Part shown: piece by piece, positions 37,741 to 49,680 of the stretch
Layout of the letters: every line of letters begins with the position of its first letter
Numbering within the stretch: the stretch's first letter is position 1
NCBI GenBank assembly: GCA_949152475.1
Contig: OX424555.1
Span: forward strand, 22,710,868-22,774,867
Reading direction: 5' to 3'
From: Terebella lapidaria
Lineage: Eukaryota; Annelida; Polychaeta; Terebellida; Terebellidae
Length of the DNA: 64,000 bases
Position numbers and translations under genes: made by a program
The notes under the pieces: model-generated
What the model was told of the DNA's origin: nothing
Database searches by the model: none
Seen by the model: the letters and a program-made list of their open reading frames with translations, nothing else

Positions 37741-40145
37741 GTTATATATTTTGTATCGCGCATTTTGTCCAGTGACCTTGAAAATAAAGTCACTGATAAA
37801 TTCAAGGCCATGAAATTTTCAAGAAATATATCACTTCTAGTATGTCCACAATAAATTCCTAAGCTGTAAAGTCGATAATAAGTGAGACATTAGCCATTCT
37901 GTTGAAAATGAGGTCAAAGTTCAAGTTCAAGGTCATGAAAATATTCAGTATATATCATTCCTCTATATTCGCAATTGATTCCTATGCTGTAAATGTAAGT
38001 ATCAATCTATTACCACCAATACAATCAGATTTTGATGATGCCAATAAGAAACGTAAAATACTACATTTTGCAATAGAAACAAACAAAGCCCGACCAAACA
38101 GTTTATCCAAAGACACACTGGCGTCTTCAGGGGCAGACAATGTGTTAAATGTAGTTGTTTCTTCTGTACACCAGATGGAATTAGTATACAACTGCCCAAC
38201 AACCTATGAAAATAATTTAGAAATCCGAATCTAACCCCATGGAATAGATACATGACAAGTACAAACGTACCCAATCACAAGCCCGAAGGCTACTGAGTTG
38301 ATGGCATCCTCGGGGACAGATTTAACGTCCGCCAGCAGTGACACCGACTCAGTGGTATAAATGTAAGTATCAATCTATTACCACCAATACAATCAAATTT
38401 TGATGATGCCAATAAGAAACGTAAAATACAACATTTTGCAATAGAAACAAAGCCCGACCAAATAGTTTATCCAAATACACACTGGGGTCATCAGGGGCAG
38501 ATGTAAAGATGATAATAAGCGAGATATTAGCCATTTTGTTCTCTGACCTTGAAAATGAGATCAAAGGTCAAATTCTAGATCACCAAAATATTCAGCATAC
38601 ATCATTTCCTATATGTTCACTATGGACCCCTAAGCTGTAAATTTGATAATAAGCGAGATCTAAGCCATTTTGTATTCTGACCTTGAAAATAAAATGACTA
38701 ACCTTGAAATTTATGTCAAGGGTCAAATTCAAGGTCACTGGAATATTCAGCATATATCATTTCCTATATGTTCACAATTGATTCCTAAGCCGTAAAGTCG
38801 ATAATAAGCGAGATATTAGCAATTTTGTCCTGTGACCTTGGAAATGAGGTCAAAGGTCAAATTCAAAGTCACGAGAATATTCAGCATATATCATTTCCTA
38901 TCTGTTCACAATTGATTCCTAAGCTGTAAAGTCGATAATAAGCGAGATATTAGCCATTTTGTCCTGTGACCTTGAAAATGAGGCTAAAGGTCAAATTCAA
39001 GGTCACGAGAATATTCAGCATATATCATTTCCTATATGTTCACAATAGATTCCTAAGCTGTAAAGTCGATAATAAGCGAGATATTAGCCATTTTGTCCTG
39101 TGACCTTGAAAATGAGGTCAAAGGTCAAATTCAAGGTCTTGAGAATATTCAGCATATATCATTTCCTATATGTTCACAATTGATTTCTAAGCTGTAAAGT
39201 CGATAATAAGCGAGATATTAGCCATTTTGTCCTGTGACCTTGAAAATGAGGTCAAAGGTCAGATTCAAGGTCACGAGAATATTCAGCATATATCATTTCC
39301 TATATGTCCACAATTGATTCCTAGTCTCTAATCTCAATATTAAGTGAGATATTAGGCTTAATGTGTCCCATTATAAAGCATATAGGAAAATTTAACATGG
39401 GAAAGTCACATCTGGGCCGAGTTTGGGCCCAAAATGACCCACTTCGAGTGATTCAAGCGCAACGAAGTTTATACATGTCACAGAAGTACATATGAGGAGT
39501 GTTATGCATCAATAAGAAAAAAAGTTACTGAACAAATTTTGAGAAAACGACCATCAAAGTCCAAAATTAGCCATTTTCGACGAGAACGGCCGCTATGACC
39601 TTGAAACCAAGGTCAGAGGTCAAATTCAAGGTCACGAGAATATTCAGCATATATCATTTCCTATATGTCCACAATTGATTCCTAGTCTCTAATCTCAATA
39701 TTAAGTGAGATATTAGGCTTAATGTGTCCCATTATAAAGCATAGGAGAATTTAACATGGGAAAGTCCCATTTGGGCCGAGTATGGGCCAAAATGGCCCAC
39801 TTCGAACAATTCAAGCGCGACGAAATTTATAGACATCATAGGAGTACATATGAGGAGTGTTATGTATCAAAAAGAAAAAAAGTTACTGAACAGATTTTGA
39901 GAAAACGTCCGTCAAAGTCCAAAATTGGCCATTTTTCGACGAAAACGGCCGCCATTTTGAAAAAAATGCGAAAATCAAAAAACTAAAAAATACCTCCTTT
40001 TTGAATTATTGTTAAGCATTTTTGTGCAAAATTTCAGAAAAATCCGATCGTAAACTTTAAAGATAAAATTGTTTACGGACGACGGACGGACGACGGACGC
40101 AACGCCATGACAATAGGTTATCGGACCATAGGTCCGGTAACCTAA
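37740..40145 (+). repeat. Dispersed repeat built from about 145-bp units, with unique right end
   Basis: About nine units between 37850 and 39330 share GTGACCTTGAAAATGAGGTC, AAAGGTCAAATTCAAGGTCA, GAATATTCAGCATATATCAT and GATAATAAGCGAGATATTAG, with a period of about 145 bp. 39300-39480 is duplicated at 39660-39850. The right end runs through GGACGACGGACGGACGACGG to GGTCCGGTAACCTA near 40145, resembling a transposon terminus. A 250-bp segment (37985-38230) is partly duplicated at 38360-38510. The open frames here are not genes. Confidence 0.8.
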
Positions 40146-41799
40146 AAATTGGTATACTGTTCAACCCCACAATTCTAGTAGTCGTTCTGAATTATTTCAC
40201 ATGAGATGCACACCTCCCCGACCATTTACCCCTTAGATTACCCCCCGTGTAAAACTTCCTCGAATCAAAAGTCCTCCGATTCCGCATATTTTCCGCATCA
40301 CAGAATGACAAAGTCCTGCTTTTCCACATGTTTTCCGAGTGCAATGTGAATCTCCGCATCCAAAATGATCCGAGTCCTAAGTTCACACATCTGCTCAAAA
40401 TTAATCACACAGTGTGGAAAACTTGTGTGGAATTTAGCAGAGTCCACAATAATGCCACATTTTTCCTCATGTTGGACATCTGATGACAGTGCGGGGCAAA
40501 TATGCACTTGCTCTTCGAGGTACCGAGCTGCTGAGTGGCATGTCGGTACATTTCCATCAGACATCATAATAATGCATCTTTCGAACGATTGTGTCTCCAT
40601 GTACGAGTCATTTACTGATGTGTTGTACTCTACTATTCACCGACTTACATATCGTTTATTATCGTCAATACTTGTATATGGACGCACCTCGAATAGATCA
40701 GTATTTACATGCATAGCAAAATAACAACATAAAATCAAATTTAAATTGATGGACCTTCCAAAGTCGTGACATATAACAAAATTGAACAAGAAAATGCAGC
40801 TAACTGCGGGAGACGACATTAGAGCTCGAGCACATCATCAGCACCACGACAGCTGAATGTATCTTACATAATGTATTCTTACAAAAAGAAAAGAAAATTG
40901 AACCATATCATGCCCCACATGATTCCAATTCATTCCCCATATTATGATGAAACATATAGACGTACTTCAATCATATTCTTAATAAGTAAACATTTATTTT
41001 GAACTCAATGAAACAGATACGCCTGATAAAATGATATTGAACCTCAATAAAATATCCCTAAATATTGTATACTATGAGGAGTATCTGCATCTGATATCAT
41101 GATATAGGTAAAACACATGCATACTGAGCAAATTAAAAGAACAGTTTAAAATAAAAAGGTTTCGCAACCCAGCTTGAACACATTCTCATGTGATAAAATA
41201 TGTCAAATTAAGGTAAATGTAGTCGTGGTATCGCAGACGAATCGTTGTGTTTACTTCATAACGCCAAAGAAGGCCACACGCAAGGTTACATTTACATGCA
41301 TGCACAAAATGCTACACAGAAAATTGTGCGTTCCAAAGTACGTGTCATTGCGGTAAAATTTGCTTTGCATTCTGGGAACGTGAATTTCCATCGGCTCCGC
41401 CATTTTGACGTTTTTCAGACGAGCTGACCATTTTGCGTAATTTTCTCAAACCTAACACATCGATTTATGCATTATATATCTGTGGAATATTCAAAGCTTG
41501 CCATCAAATCGAGATATTTTATGTCAAGGACGAAGAAAATCCTCATTTGAAGTAGGTGTACAAAGGTTTACATGCCAAAACGGGCGTCGATAGGTTGGCA
41601 TGAAACCTCCATGAAAAAGTCAGCACATAGACATGTAGAGAGTTGGGGGCTTCGCCCCCAACGCTCTAATGTCAAAAATATTGAAATCAGAAATTTTCAT
41701 TAAGTAATATTCAAAACATCTATCTGAAACATAACTTATAAGTAACATACATGTTTCAATTCCCTTTGTAACCATGCATGTTTCTCTAAGCATGGATTT
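40146..41799. other. Intergenic region downstream of the GPCR gene
   Basis: No exon was recognised. 40200-40620 is pyrimidine-rich with repeated TTTTCCGCAT/TTTTCCACAT words. A perfect short hairpin lies at 41641-41661. The 3' untranslated region of the minus-strand GPCR gene should begin just left of 41800. Confidence 0.5.
41641..41661. repeat. GC-rich hairpin
   Basis: GTTGGGGGCTTCGCCCCCAAC is self-complementary with a 9-bp stem and a three-base loop. It lies about 140 bp downstream of the GPCR stop in AT-rich DNA. It could be a remnant of an inverted-repeat element or an RNA structure in the 3' untranslated region. Confidence 0.7.
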
Positions 41800-42968
41800 T
41801 TAACGGACACAATATATTTTGAGTTTAGCGCTCAAGTTGACACGGAATGACTTGTTGAAGGCGATGTAGACAAAGAAGTTGGTGACGTGGTTCAAGACGA
41901 ATATGTAGGACAGGAAAGGGTTGTATGTGATCACCCTAGCCCTCGTCAGCCATAACGGCACCCAGGACAGGATGAAGATCACGGTGACTCCCACCAACAT
42001 CGTGGCTCCTCGCAAGTGCATCCTGAAGGCTGCTTTGTTCAAGTGGGGTCCACTCAGTATCTGCTGTTGTCGGTCGTTATTCTGAGAGACAGTCCTCCTC
42101 ACGGTTTGTTGGCTTGAGACAACCCTCTCTCCTACCTCGACTACGTGTCTTCCCGAAATGGACTGTATGGATATCAAAGAAAGCTGAGTGTTTGACGAAA
42201 ATGTCGCCGATCGGCCATAATTTGCGGTGCTACAAGACGCTGTCTGTTTCTGATGAATGTCACCAAAGCACTGTACATTGCTGTGTAGACACCGATGACA
42301 GTGACGATTGTACAGATAAATCCTATCAGAATGATGGATCCGAATACGGTTTCAAATTTGCTCGCTATGGGTTGGCAAGACGGCCTCAGCTGGGCCATAT
42401 GAATGACATCCGCTGATCTATACAAGCCGATGTCGTGTATGATGCCTGCAGATATTGCAGTCACACAGGCAATCATGGCACACACAGTGTCACAAATTAT
42501 AATCTGGGTCTTGGTGAGTTTGCGGGTCGGAGTCTTGATTAAGAAATACCTTTCGAATGCCACGCCGTTCAAGGTGAAGAGTGATGCACTAATAACAGCG
42601 TATCTGATGGACTCGCAAATTTTGCACAGGAGAGCATTTTGTATCAACTTCAGTTCGAAAAATATATTGTATGGTATCACAAATGAACTGATAACGATAT
42701 CGAGAAAAGCCAGTCTCCAAATGTAGAGTCCGTGTGATGTTCCGTGTTTGGATTTGTATGGGAAGAAAGCTAATATACAGCCATTTCCAACAATTCCAAC
42801 GAAAGCTTGAATCACCATCCATACGATAAATGTTTCGACAACGATTTCTGACGCAATTGTGATCTCCGTCGTCACATTTTCGGCAGTTGGTGCTGAGTTT
42901 GTTGTTTGTATAGACGACATCTCGAGGGCAGGTGCACAACAACCGTAATGACAATATTTCCTACACAT
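41800..42968 (-). CDS. Rhodopsin-class (class A) G-protein-coupled receptor
   Basis: Two exons, 42968-42234 and 42162-41800, give 365 residues. Seven hydrophobic helices are visible. Class A marks: GN in helix 1 (GIVGNGCI), LAFLD in helix 2, ERY at the end of helix 3 (VAFERYF), a Cys before helix 3 (LLCKIC) paired with one in loop 2 (RPSCQP), SWVP in helix 6 and NFFVY in helix 7 in place of NPxxY. The N-terminus has an N-V-T glycosylation site. The ligand is unknown; the layout is like orphan or peptide receptors. The two reading frames differ at the third cytoplasmic loop. A 71-bp GT-AG intron (42233-42163, starting GTAGCA and ending CATACAG) restores the frame exactly. A frameshift in a decaying gene is the alternative. 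A second ATG at 42920 could be the start. Confidence 0.82.
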
Positions 42969-43495
42969 TTACCCCGGAGAATGGTACGAACTGCACATGT
43001 AGTGTGTCCCAATGGCGATCCACAGTGTCTTGGAGAATGCCAGGACGCCGATAAAGCCAAGCGGAGAGTCCGTATTGTACAGTACATTGATAAATCAAGA
43101 CACATGCAAATTCTATTCACCATTGATAGGAGACGTTAGATCCACGACACAGATCCAAGGGACCTGTAGCTTAATTGATATGCACTCCAGTCCACTATAA
43201 CTGTACATAATATATCAATGTTTGTTCATATGTGTTCTTACGTGCGTACATTGTGAAATATATCTGCATCTGAACATGGGTCGACCATTGAAGATCGTCA
43301 TATCTTTTTGATTCATTGTTTTAGAATAAAGCTATAGCATAGTTTTGGCTCTTGACACAACATTTTGCGAATATTTGTTACATAGTGTTTCGACTGAAAG
43401 TAGACATCGTATGCAGTGATTTGCCATTCGTGCATGTTGCGGTGAATTTACTTTTATTTTTGCGTATTTCTGTTCTCAGTGATGACTGGAAAACC
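42969..43495. other. Upstream region of the GPCR gene
   Basis: No exon or promoter element was identified. The sequence is of ordinary composition and separates the GPCR start from the first of several inverted-repeat elements. Confidence 0.4.
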
Positions 43496-44468
43496 TACCT
43501 TGCCCGTGATAGGACATGACGAAAAAAAACCTACTTCGTTCGCACGAAGTACTAAGTCGTTCCCACGAAGGACTAAATCGTTTGCACGAAGTACTAAGTC
43601 GTTTGCACGAATTACTACTTCGTTTGAACGAAGTACTACTTCGTTTGCACGAAGTATTGAGTCGTTTGCACGAAGTACTGAGTCGTTTGCACGAAGTACT
43701 ACTTCGTTTGAACGAATTACTACTGTAATAATGTTACATAGTTGACAAACCCCTCTACATCATCTTACCACATTAAATAACAAGCGCTACATGGCGCTCC
43801 ACATGGTGCTCCAAATTTGGTGCCTTATATCCCCATTAGCACCACATGACGCTCTAAATCATCCATACTTCCCCTAGCAAAAATGTGGTCATTTGAAACT
43901 AAAAGAACCTTGATCAAATAGATATTACTGAATACAATTTTCTGCTATTGTTTGAGGTAAATTTATATGTATCGATGGACTATTCATTATTCTATGAGTT
44001 GATTAATAAATGTAAATAGCGGTATCCAGATTAGGACATAGGGAGGACCCTGAAAATTGACTATGGTAATTAAAGGGTTAATTGGCAAAACCAGGATCAA
44101 TCACTTCATAAGCTTATTACAATGTTCGAATACCATGTATGGATAGGTGAATGACTTATTATTTCATGCGAACGACTTAGTACTTCGTGCAAACAACTTA
44201 ATACTTCGTACAAACGAAGTAGTACTTCTTGCAAACGAAGTAGTACTTTGTGCGAATGAAGTAGTACTTCGTGCAAACGAAGTAGTACTTCGTGCGAATG
44301 AAGTAGTACTCCATGCAAATGAAGTAGTGCTTCGTGCAAACGAAGTAGTACTTCATGCAAACGACTTAGTACTTCGTGTGAACGAAGTAGTACTTCGTGG
44401 GAACGACTTAGTACTTCGTGCGAACGAAGTAGGTTTTTTTTTCATCATGTCCTATCACGGGCACCGTA
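43496..44468. mobile_element. Inverted-repeat element with ACTTCGTTTGCACGAAGT arms
   Basis: The left end TACCTTGCCCGTGATAGGAC and right end (reverse complement TACGGTGCCCGTGATAGGAC) match, followed by ATGA and an A-run. The arms are arrays of an 18-20-bp palindrome (CGTTTGCACGAAGTACTACT), about 12 units on the left (43535-43730) and 15 on the right (44150-44440). The centre is unique AT-rich DNA. Open frames in the arms (for example 44147-44524) are repeat artefacts. No target duplication was seen. Confidence 0.85.
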
Positions 44469-44541
44469 ACATGGCTACAAAAGTCTTAACAGAAATGATT
44501 GAAGGAATCTTAACAGAATTATGACGTCGTTGACGCTAATG

Positions 44542-45418
44542 TACGGAAGCTCTGAGAGGACATGGTGAAAAAAAATAATATCTCGTATATACGACATATT
44601 ATCTCGTATATACGACTCGTGTATATGTCGTATGTACGACATATTATCTCGTATATACGACTTGTATATCTCGTATATACGACTTACATATCTCGTATAT
44701 ACGAGATAATTATCAATGAATTGTCAGTTAGCATTTCGTCAGTGGTCTTCCATACCGTAATGAAGCGCATATAAGGAAATCTCCTTATATGTGGATTGTG
44801 CGTTTTCACAATATATCAAAAATTCAAAACGTGTTCACTTATAAGGACACGTCCTTATATCCGGACATAAGAACACCCCGTTCATTCACATATAAGGACA
44901 CTATATACACTTCTATAAACTGAAAAATGAGGGCATAAATAAATTCTGGCGCAATTAATTAAGTCTGTTTGGGTGACACACAATTCCATTTGGGTTTATA
45001 ACACATACATTTGACATGTATACGATTTAATTTCAAGAACACAAGACTATATGTTCGAGATTAATACGTTGCACTTGGTATAGGTACGTTCTACACGTGT
45101 TTCACTGAATATATGGGTTTCATCATTTTTTACAACGTGTGATCAGCGACATGCAAAATGTCCTTACATGTGGGTCAGATGTTTAGGCCTCAATTTCAAA
45201 AAAAAAAATCACATATTAGAACATGTTCTTATGTCCTGATATAAGGACATGCTCACATATAAGGACATGTCCTTATATGCGCGGCAATACGGTAGATGCC
45301 AGCGATGTAAATTCAAGTTGCAAGGTACGCCAAAAAGTCATAAGTCGTATATACAAGATAATATGTCGTATATACGAGATATTATTTTTGTTCACGATGT
45401 CCCTTCAGAGCTTCCGTA
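44542..45418. mobile_element. Inverted-repeat element with TCGTATATACGA arms
   Basis: The ends TACGGAAGCTCTGAGAGGAC and (reverse complement of the right) TACGGAAGCTCTGAAGGGAC match, then an A-run, then arrays of TCTCGTATATACGACATAT: about eight units left, four right. CTAATG flanks both sides (44536-44541 and 45419-45424), a likely 6-bp target duplication. Another inverted-repeat element is nested inside. Confidence 0.88.
44753..45294. mobile_element. Nested inverted-repeat element with ATATAAGGACATGTCCTTAT arms
   Basis: The left end TACCGTAATGAAGCGCATAT and right end (reverse complement TACCGTATTGCCGCGCATAT) match. Both continue with palindromic AAGGA..TCCTT words repeated toward the middle. 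It lies within the element at 44542-45418, so it inserted later or is that element's core. Confidence 0.72.
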
Positions 45419-45834
45419 CTAATGCGACTGCGTTATGCGTAATTAAAACCAAAAGTGGTGCTGATATTTGAAACTGTGTGATTGAAAAATACAACGTCAA
45501 TAAATGTAAATGAACCACTTCTTGTTTTGCAGCATGATACGAGCATAACATGTAAACATCAGGTACATAAGATCTTCTACACAATGGACCCATGTAAAGG
45601 TAAGACATTCAGCTGCTCGATTTTTGTTGGTGCTTTTTCCCCGTGGTAATGTATGGTACATTATACATACATGTATGTAAATGTGAAAGTCCCCTGAACA
45701 AGGGAAGCTATGGGAGAACGCGACAGATTAAAACTTTTCCGCATTTCTCGGTGTATGGGGAGTAAACTAAAGGGAAAAGGCGATTCAATACAAGCGGTAC
45801 GGAATAATTATGATCAATGCATTTATCTCAATGC

Positions 45835-46349
45835 TACGGAGCCGCTGAAAGGACATGGAAGAAATATTTTTCAAAATATCGTTACTTCGTTCCCTCGCAA
45901 TATCATTGCGTTCCTTCGCAATAATATTGCGTTCCCTTGCGATCTTATTGCGTTCCCTCGCATTCCGGATCGCGTTCCCTCGCGATTTTATTGCGTTCCC
46001 TCGCATTCCGGATCGCGTTCCCTCGCGATCTTATTGCATTCCCTCGCATTCTGGATCGCGTTGCCTCGCATTGTGTTGACGCCAATGACATCTGAGAGAT
46101 TTTTCTACAAGATCGCAACGGAACGCGATCCGGAATGCGAGGGAACGCAATAAGATCGCCAGGGAACGCGATCTGGAATGCGAGGGAACGCAATAAGATC
46201 GCCAGGGAACGCGATCTGGAATGCGAGGGAACGCAATAAGATCGCCAGGGAACGCGATCCGGATTGCGAGGGAACGCGAAAATATTGCGAGGGAACGCAA
46301 TAACAATGTGCTACAAATATTTCTTCCATGTCCCCTCAGAGGCTCCGTA
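45835..46349. mobile_element. Inverted-repeat element with GCGTTCCCTCGCAAT arms
   Basis: The ends TACGGAGCCGCTGAAAGGAC and (reverse complement of the right) TACGGAGCCTCTGAGGGGAC match, followed by ATGGAAGAAATATTT on both sides. The arms are arrays of GCGTTCCCTCGCATTCCGGA and variants, about eight on the left and eleven on the right, inverted to each other. The several overlapping open frames on both strands are repeat artefacts. No target duplication was found. Confidence 0.85.
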
Positions 46350-46385
46350 CTATTCTATGGTTGCATCTACATGCATAGCTAGATT

Positions 46386-46722
46386 ATGCCTCAGTCACAT
46401 TTGCACCAGTCGCTTGCCGATGTGGGGACACCGATATTGCATTCGCCGGTGAGGTTATTCATTCATCTTTTCCATGTCTTTCGAGTGGTCGTGAAACCTA
46501 TCGGAACATCACACTGTGACCGGTCGGCAGTCGTAGGGATGGGGCTCATTTCACCTACGAGCGTGTGATTTTCTCGTATCATCTTCTTCCGATGCCTCCA
46601 CCGACCCTCCGGCGTTCAGTCGGTGACCGGCCGAAATGACCAAATATATCAGCCTTTTCGTAAGAATTTCGTAAGGATCGTAACCTAATCGACAGAGGCA
46701 TCGTTGCAAGTGTGACTGAGGC
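46386..46722. mobile_element. Short inverted-repeat element (MITE-like)
   Basis: ATGCCTCAGTCACATTTGCA at the left is matched by TGCAAGTGTGACTGAGGCAA at the right. The span is about 335 bp, the centre is non-coding, and flanking duplications are not clear. Confidence 0.6.
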
Positions 46723-46806
46723 AATGATTTGCTAATGACGCTGGCCATCCTACTGCGCATGAAATAAACAACGAGAGATCCACCTTCCTGTAAAATAACT
46801 AAACTC

Positions 46807-47356
46807 AAGTTCATCCATCAGTGAAACACGCTTTTTGGACGTAGTTTTGTTATAAACAATCCGCTCAACTTGAAATTTTGTATTTATTGGGCACCATGCC
46901 GTAATTTTTCATCAAATTTCAGAGTTCTATCTCAAAAATTGAGAAAGTTGGCAATCTAACCCAATGTTAAATTTCGGTCCCAACATGGAATTTCAAAGTC
47001 TGCACAAAAAACAACAATTTTTATTCGATGTACGAGTTATATATTGCTCCAGAATATACATATTTACTCAATATAAACCGACTATGTCTTCCGACTCTAA
47101 ATCAACACAATAGGTTCATTCTGTATGGGCATAAACACGATAAAAGCCTTGAAATTGTTGAAATTTACTTGATCACATTTCCGACTGAAATTTAATATTG
47201 GGTTAGATTGCCAACTGAATTTTTTTAGATAGAATTCTGAAATTTTGTGAAAAATTACGGCATGATATCCAATTGAGAACCACAAAATTTCAAGTTGATC
47301 CGAACATCCAAAATAAAACTACGGCCAAAAAGCGTGTTTCACTGATGGGTGAACTT
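46807..47356. mobile_element. MITE with about 160-bp terminal inverted repeats
   Basis: The left AAGTTCATCCATCAGTGAAA and right (reverse complement AAGTTCACCCATCAGTGAAA) ends match. The inversion continues through CACGCTTTTTGG, CAACTTGAAATTTTGT, CCGTAATTTTTC, and TTGGCAATCTAACCCAATGT. It shares the last motif with the element at 61913-62488, so both belong to a related family. Confidence 0.85.
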
Positions 47357-48540
47357 CACTTTAGGCCTACACGTGTAAGAACCGTATTTAACGCCGCTTG
47401 GAGGAGGGGACGGGGCAGCGTGGCTCTATATTCCTGTATTGTCAATATATCAAGATGTGTGCATACTAGTAGTTTTCGATGCGTTGTCGACTGAATGTAA
47501 TATTCAATATGTTCGTCTTAATAGTGGTTCTAATATTCGAGTAGCTGCCGTTAATCAATCACCACATTTTATACCATTGTAGTTAAAGTTGGAATCAATT
47601 TTAAAATCAGTCAAATTTAGCATTTCTGTTTGTCACGAAAACTTGAAAGTACATCTCAAGATAGTCGGGAATAAATAGGAAATATGCACAGTTCGACAAC
47701 AGATACTCAGAAAATTGCCGTTGATCGTGCATGAAAACAGTGGATAGAGAATGATCGGCCTGCCTACATTGCCGGTTACCACAGTATCTAGACAAATACC
47801 ACTGACGTCATCAGACTGTGTGTAGAACTCGCCCACAAGGCGGGCCGCTTTGAGGAAAAAAATGCTACGAAATAGACTGGCCCGAGTTTGAATCTTGATT
47901 TGTCAACTCAATTTGGGCACGTAATATACATTTTCAGACCTAAATATGTACGATTTCTCATTCTATAGACAATATAAAGCTACCGCAGAATGAATAAATT
48001 TATTCAATTCTAAAAGTGATTATAGCTTTTAAAAGAATGAATATTTCAACACATGATTTCAGTACATGATATACATTTTTCATCACGCAGTTATGTGGGC
48101 ATATTCTCTGTTTTTATTCTTAACCCACTATGGACCTTGTGTCTGAAATAAACAAACTCAATTTAATTCAAATCATCAGTACCCATCCTGACATAGGTAA
48201 AGATTCCACTTGCTGTACAAGCCTAAATGGGTATTTTCTCATACTTGCCCATATGTGTGCGTTTGTTGAATGCACTTTCCATTATTTACATATATTGAAT
48301 GATATGAGATAAATATGACAAGTTTCCTATTGTTCTTTGACGAGCCAGCATTCTGCGATCGTGGAGGTGGTATGTTGTCCACCCTTGGAGACCACGTGGA
48401 GAGGGCTCAACCCACAGAACAGCTTTGTGTTTGTCTAAAGTCTCTTCCTGGTGGATGTCATCACTAGCACTAGCAAAATCACTAGCATTTGAAAACACAT
48501 TTAGTCCGATAGCCTATTACATCGTCCGTCTACATTTTTA
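47357..48540. other. Intergenic region without recognised genes
   Basis: Nothing beyond short open frames was seen on either strand. The composition is AT-rich and no strong repeats were noticed. Confidence 0.5.
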
Positions 48541-49680
48541 TCTTTAAAGTTTACAATCGAATCTTTCTGAAATTTTCCACAAAAAATACCTAAAAAATAT
48601 TTCAAGAGGCAGTATTTTTTTTCCTTTTTTTTGTTTCTTTCCCCCACATTTTTCTGGCAAAATGGCAGCCATTTTTTAAAAGGTCAATCTTGGACTTTGG
48701 AGGATATTCTCTCAAAAACTAATCAGGTTTGAGATTTTTGTTTCAAAAGATTCCCCTCATATACATCTTTGAAGTTTCGTTGCCCTAGAATCGCCGGTGC
48801 GCGAGTGGCAGTCTTTTTTATTTTTTCAATGGGTTCCAAATGGGACTTTCCAACGTTAAATACTCATATGCTTCATAATGGGACACATTTTTCCTAATAG
48901 CTCACTTAATATTGAGATTAGAGATTAGGAATCAATTGTGGACATGTAGGAAATGTTATGGGCTGAATGTTCTTGGAACCTTGAATTTAACCTTTGACCT
49001 AATTTTCAAGGACACTGGACAAAATGGCTAAGGTGTTACTATTTCTAATCGACTTTATAGCTTGGGAATCAATTGTGCACATATATAGGAAATGATATAC
49101 ACCTAAAAATAATAACATTCTGATGACCTTGGACTTGACCTTTGACCTCATTTTCACGGTCGGAGCACAAAATGACTAATATATCTCTTATTATCGACTT
49201 TACAGCTTGGGAGTCAATAGTGCAGATATAGGAAATGATATGCTGAAAAATAATAACATTCTGATGCCATTGGACTTGACCTTTGACCTCATTTTCACGG
49301 TCGGAGCACAAAATGACTAATATATCTCTTATTATCGACTTTACAGCTTGGGAGTCAATAGTGCAGATATAGGATATGATATGCTGAATCCCCATGACCT
49401 TGAAGTTGACCTTTGACTTTATTGTCAAGGTCAGAGCACAAAACGGATAATATCTCGCTTATTATTGACTTACAGCTTGAGAATCAATTGTGGACAAACG
49501 GGAAATGATATATTCTGATGACGTTTCATTTGACCTTTGATTTTATTCTAAGGTCACCTGACAAAATTATCTCTCTCATTATTGAATTTACAGCTTAGCA
49601 ATCAATTCTGGACATCTAGGAAATAATATATGCTGAATATTCTCGTGACCTTGAATCTGAGTCTTGGGCTGATTGTTTCA
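48541..49680 (-). repeat. Inverted copy of the 37.7-40.1 kb repeat family
   Basis: In reverse complement this carries the same words as 37740-40145: GATTAGGAATCAATTGTGGA with TTAATATTGAGATTAGAGAT, TTATTATCGACTTTACAGCT, and TTGGACTTGACCTTTGACCT. There are about five units. The terminal part (CCAAAATTGGCC-like, FACGACGG motif) is only partly present. The open frame at 49069-49428 is repeat-derived. Confidence 0.8.

Noticed and set aside
43479..46306. Leu- or Arg-rich repetitive open frames on both strands
   Set aside because: They are translations of palindrome arrays in inverted-repeat elements. Overlapping frames on both strands are equally long.
37740..49680. A single 12-kb transposon bounded by the inverted repeats at 37.7-40.1 and 48.5-49.7 kb
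   Set aside because: The interval contains an ordinary host GPCR gene and several unrelated elements. Two independent insertions are simpler.
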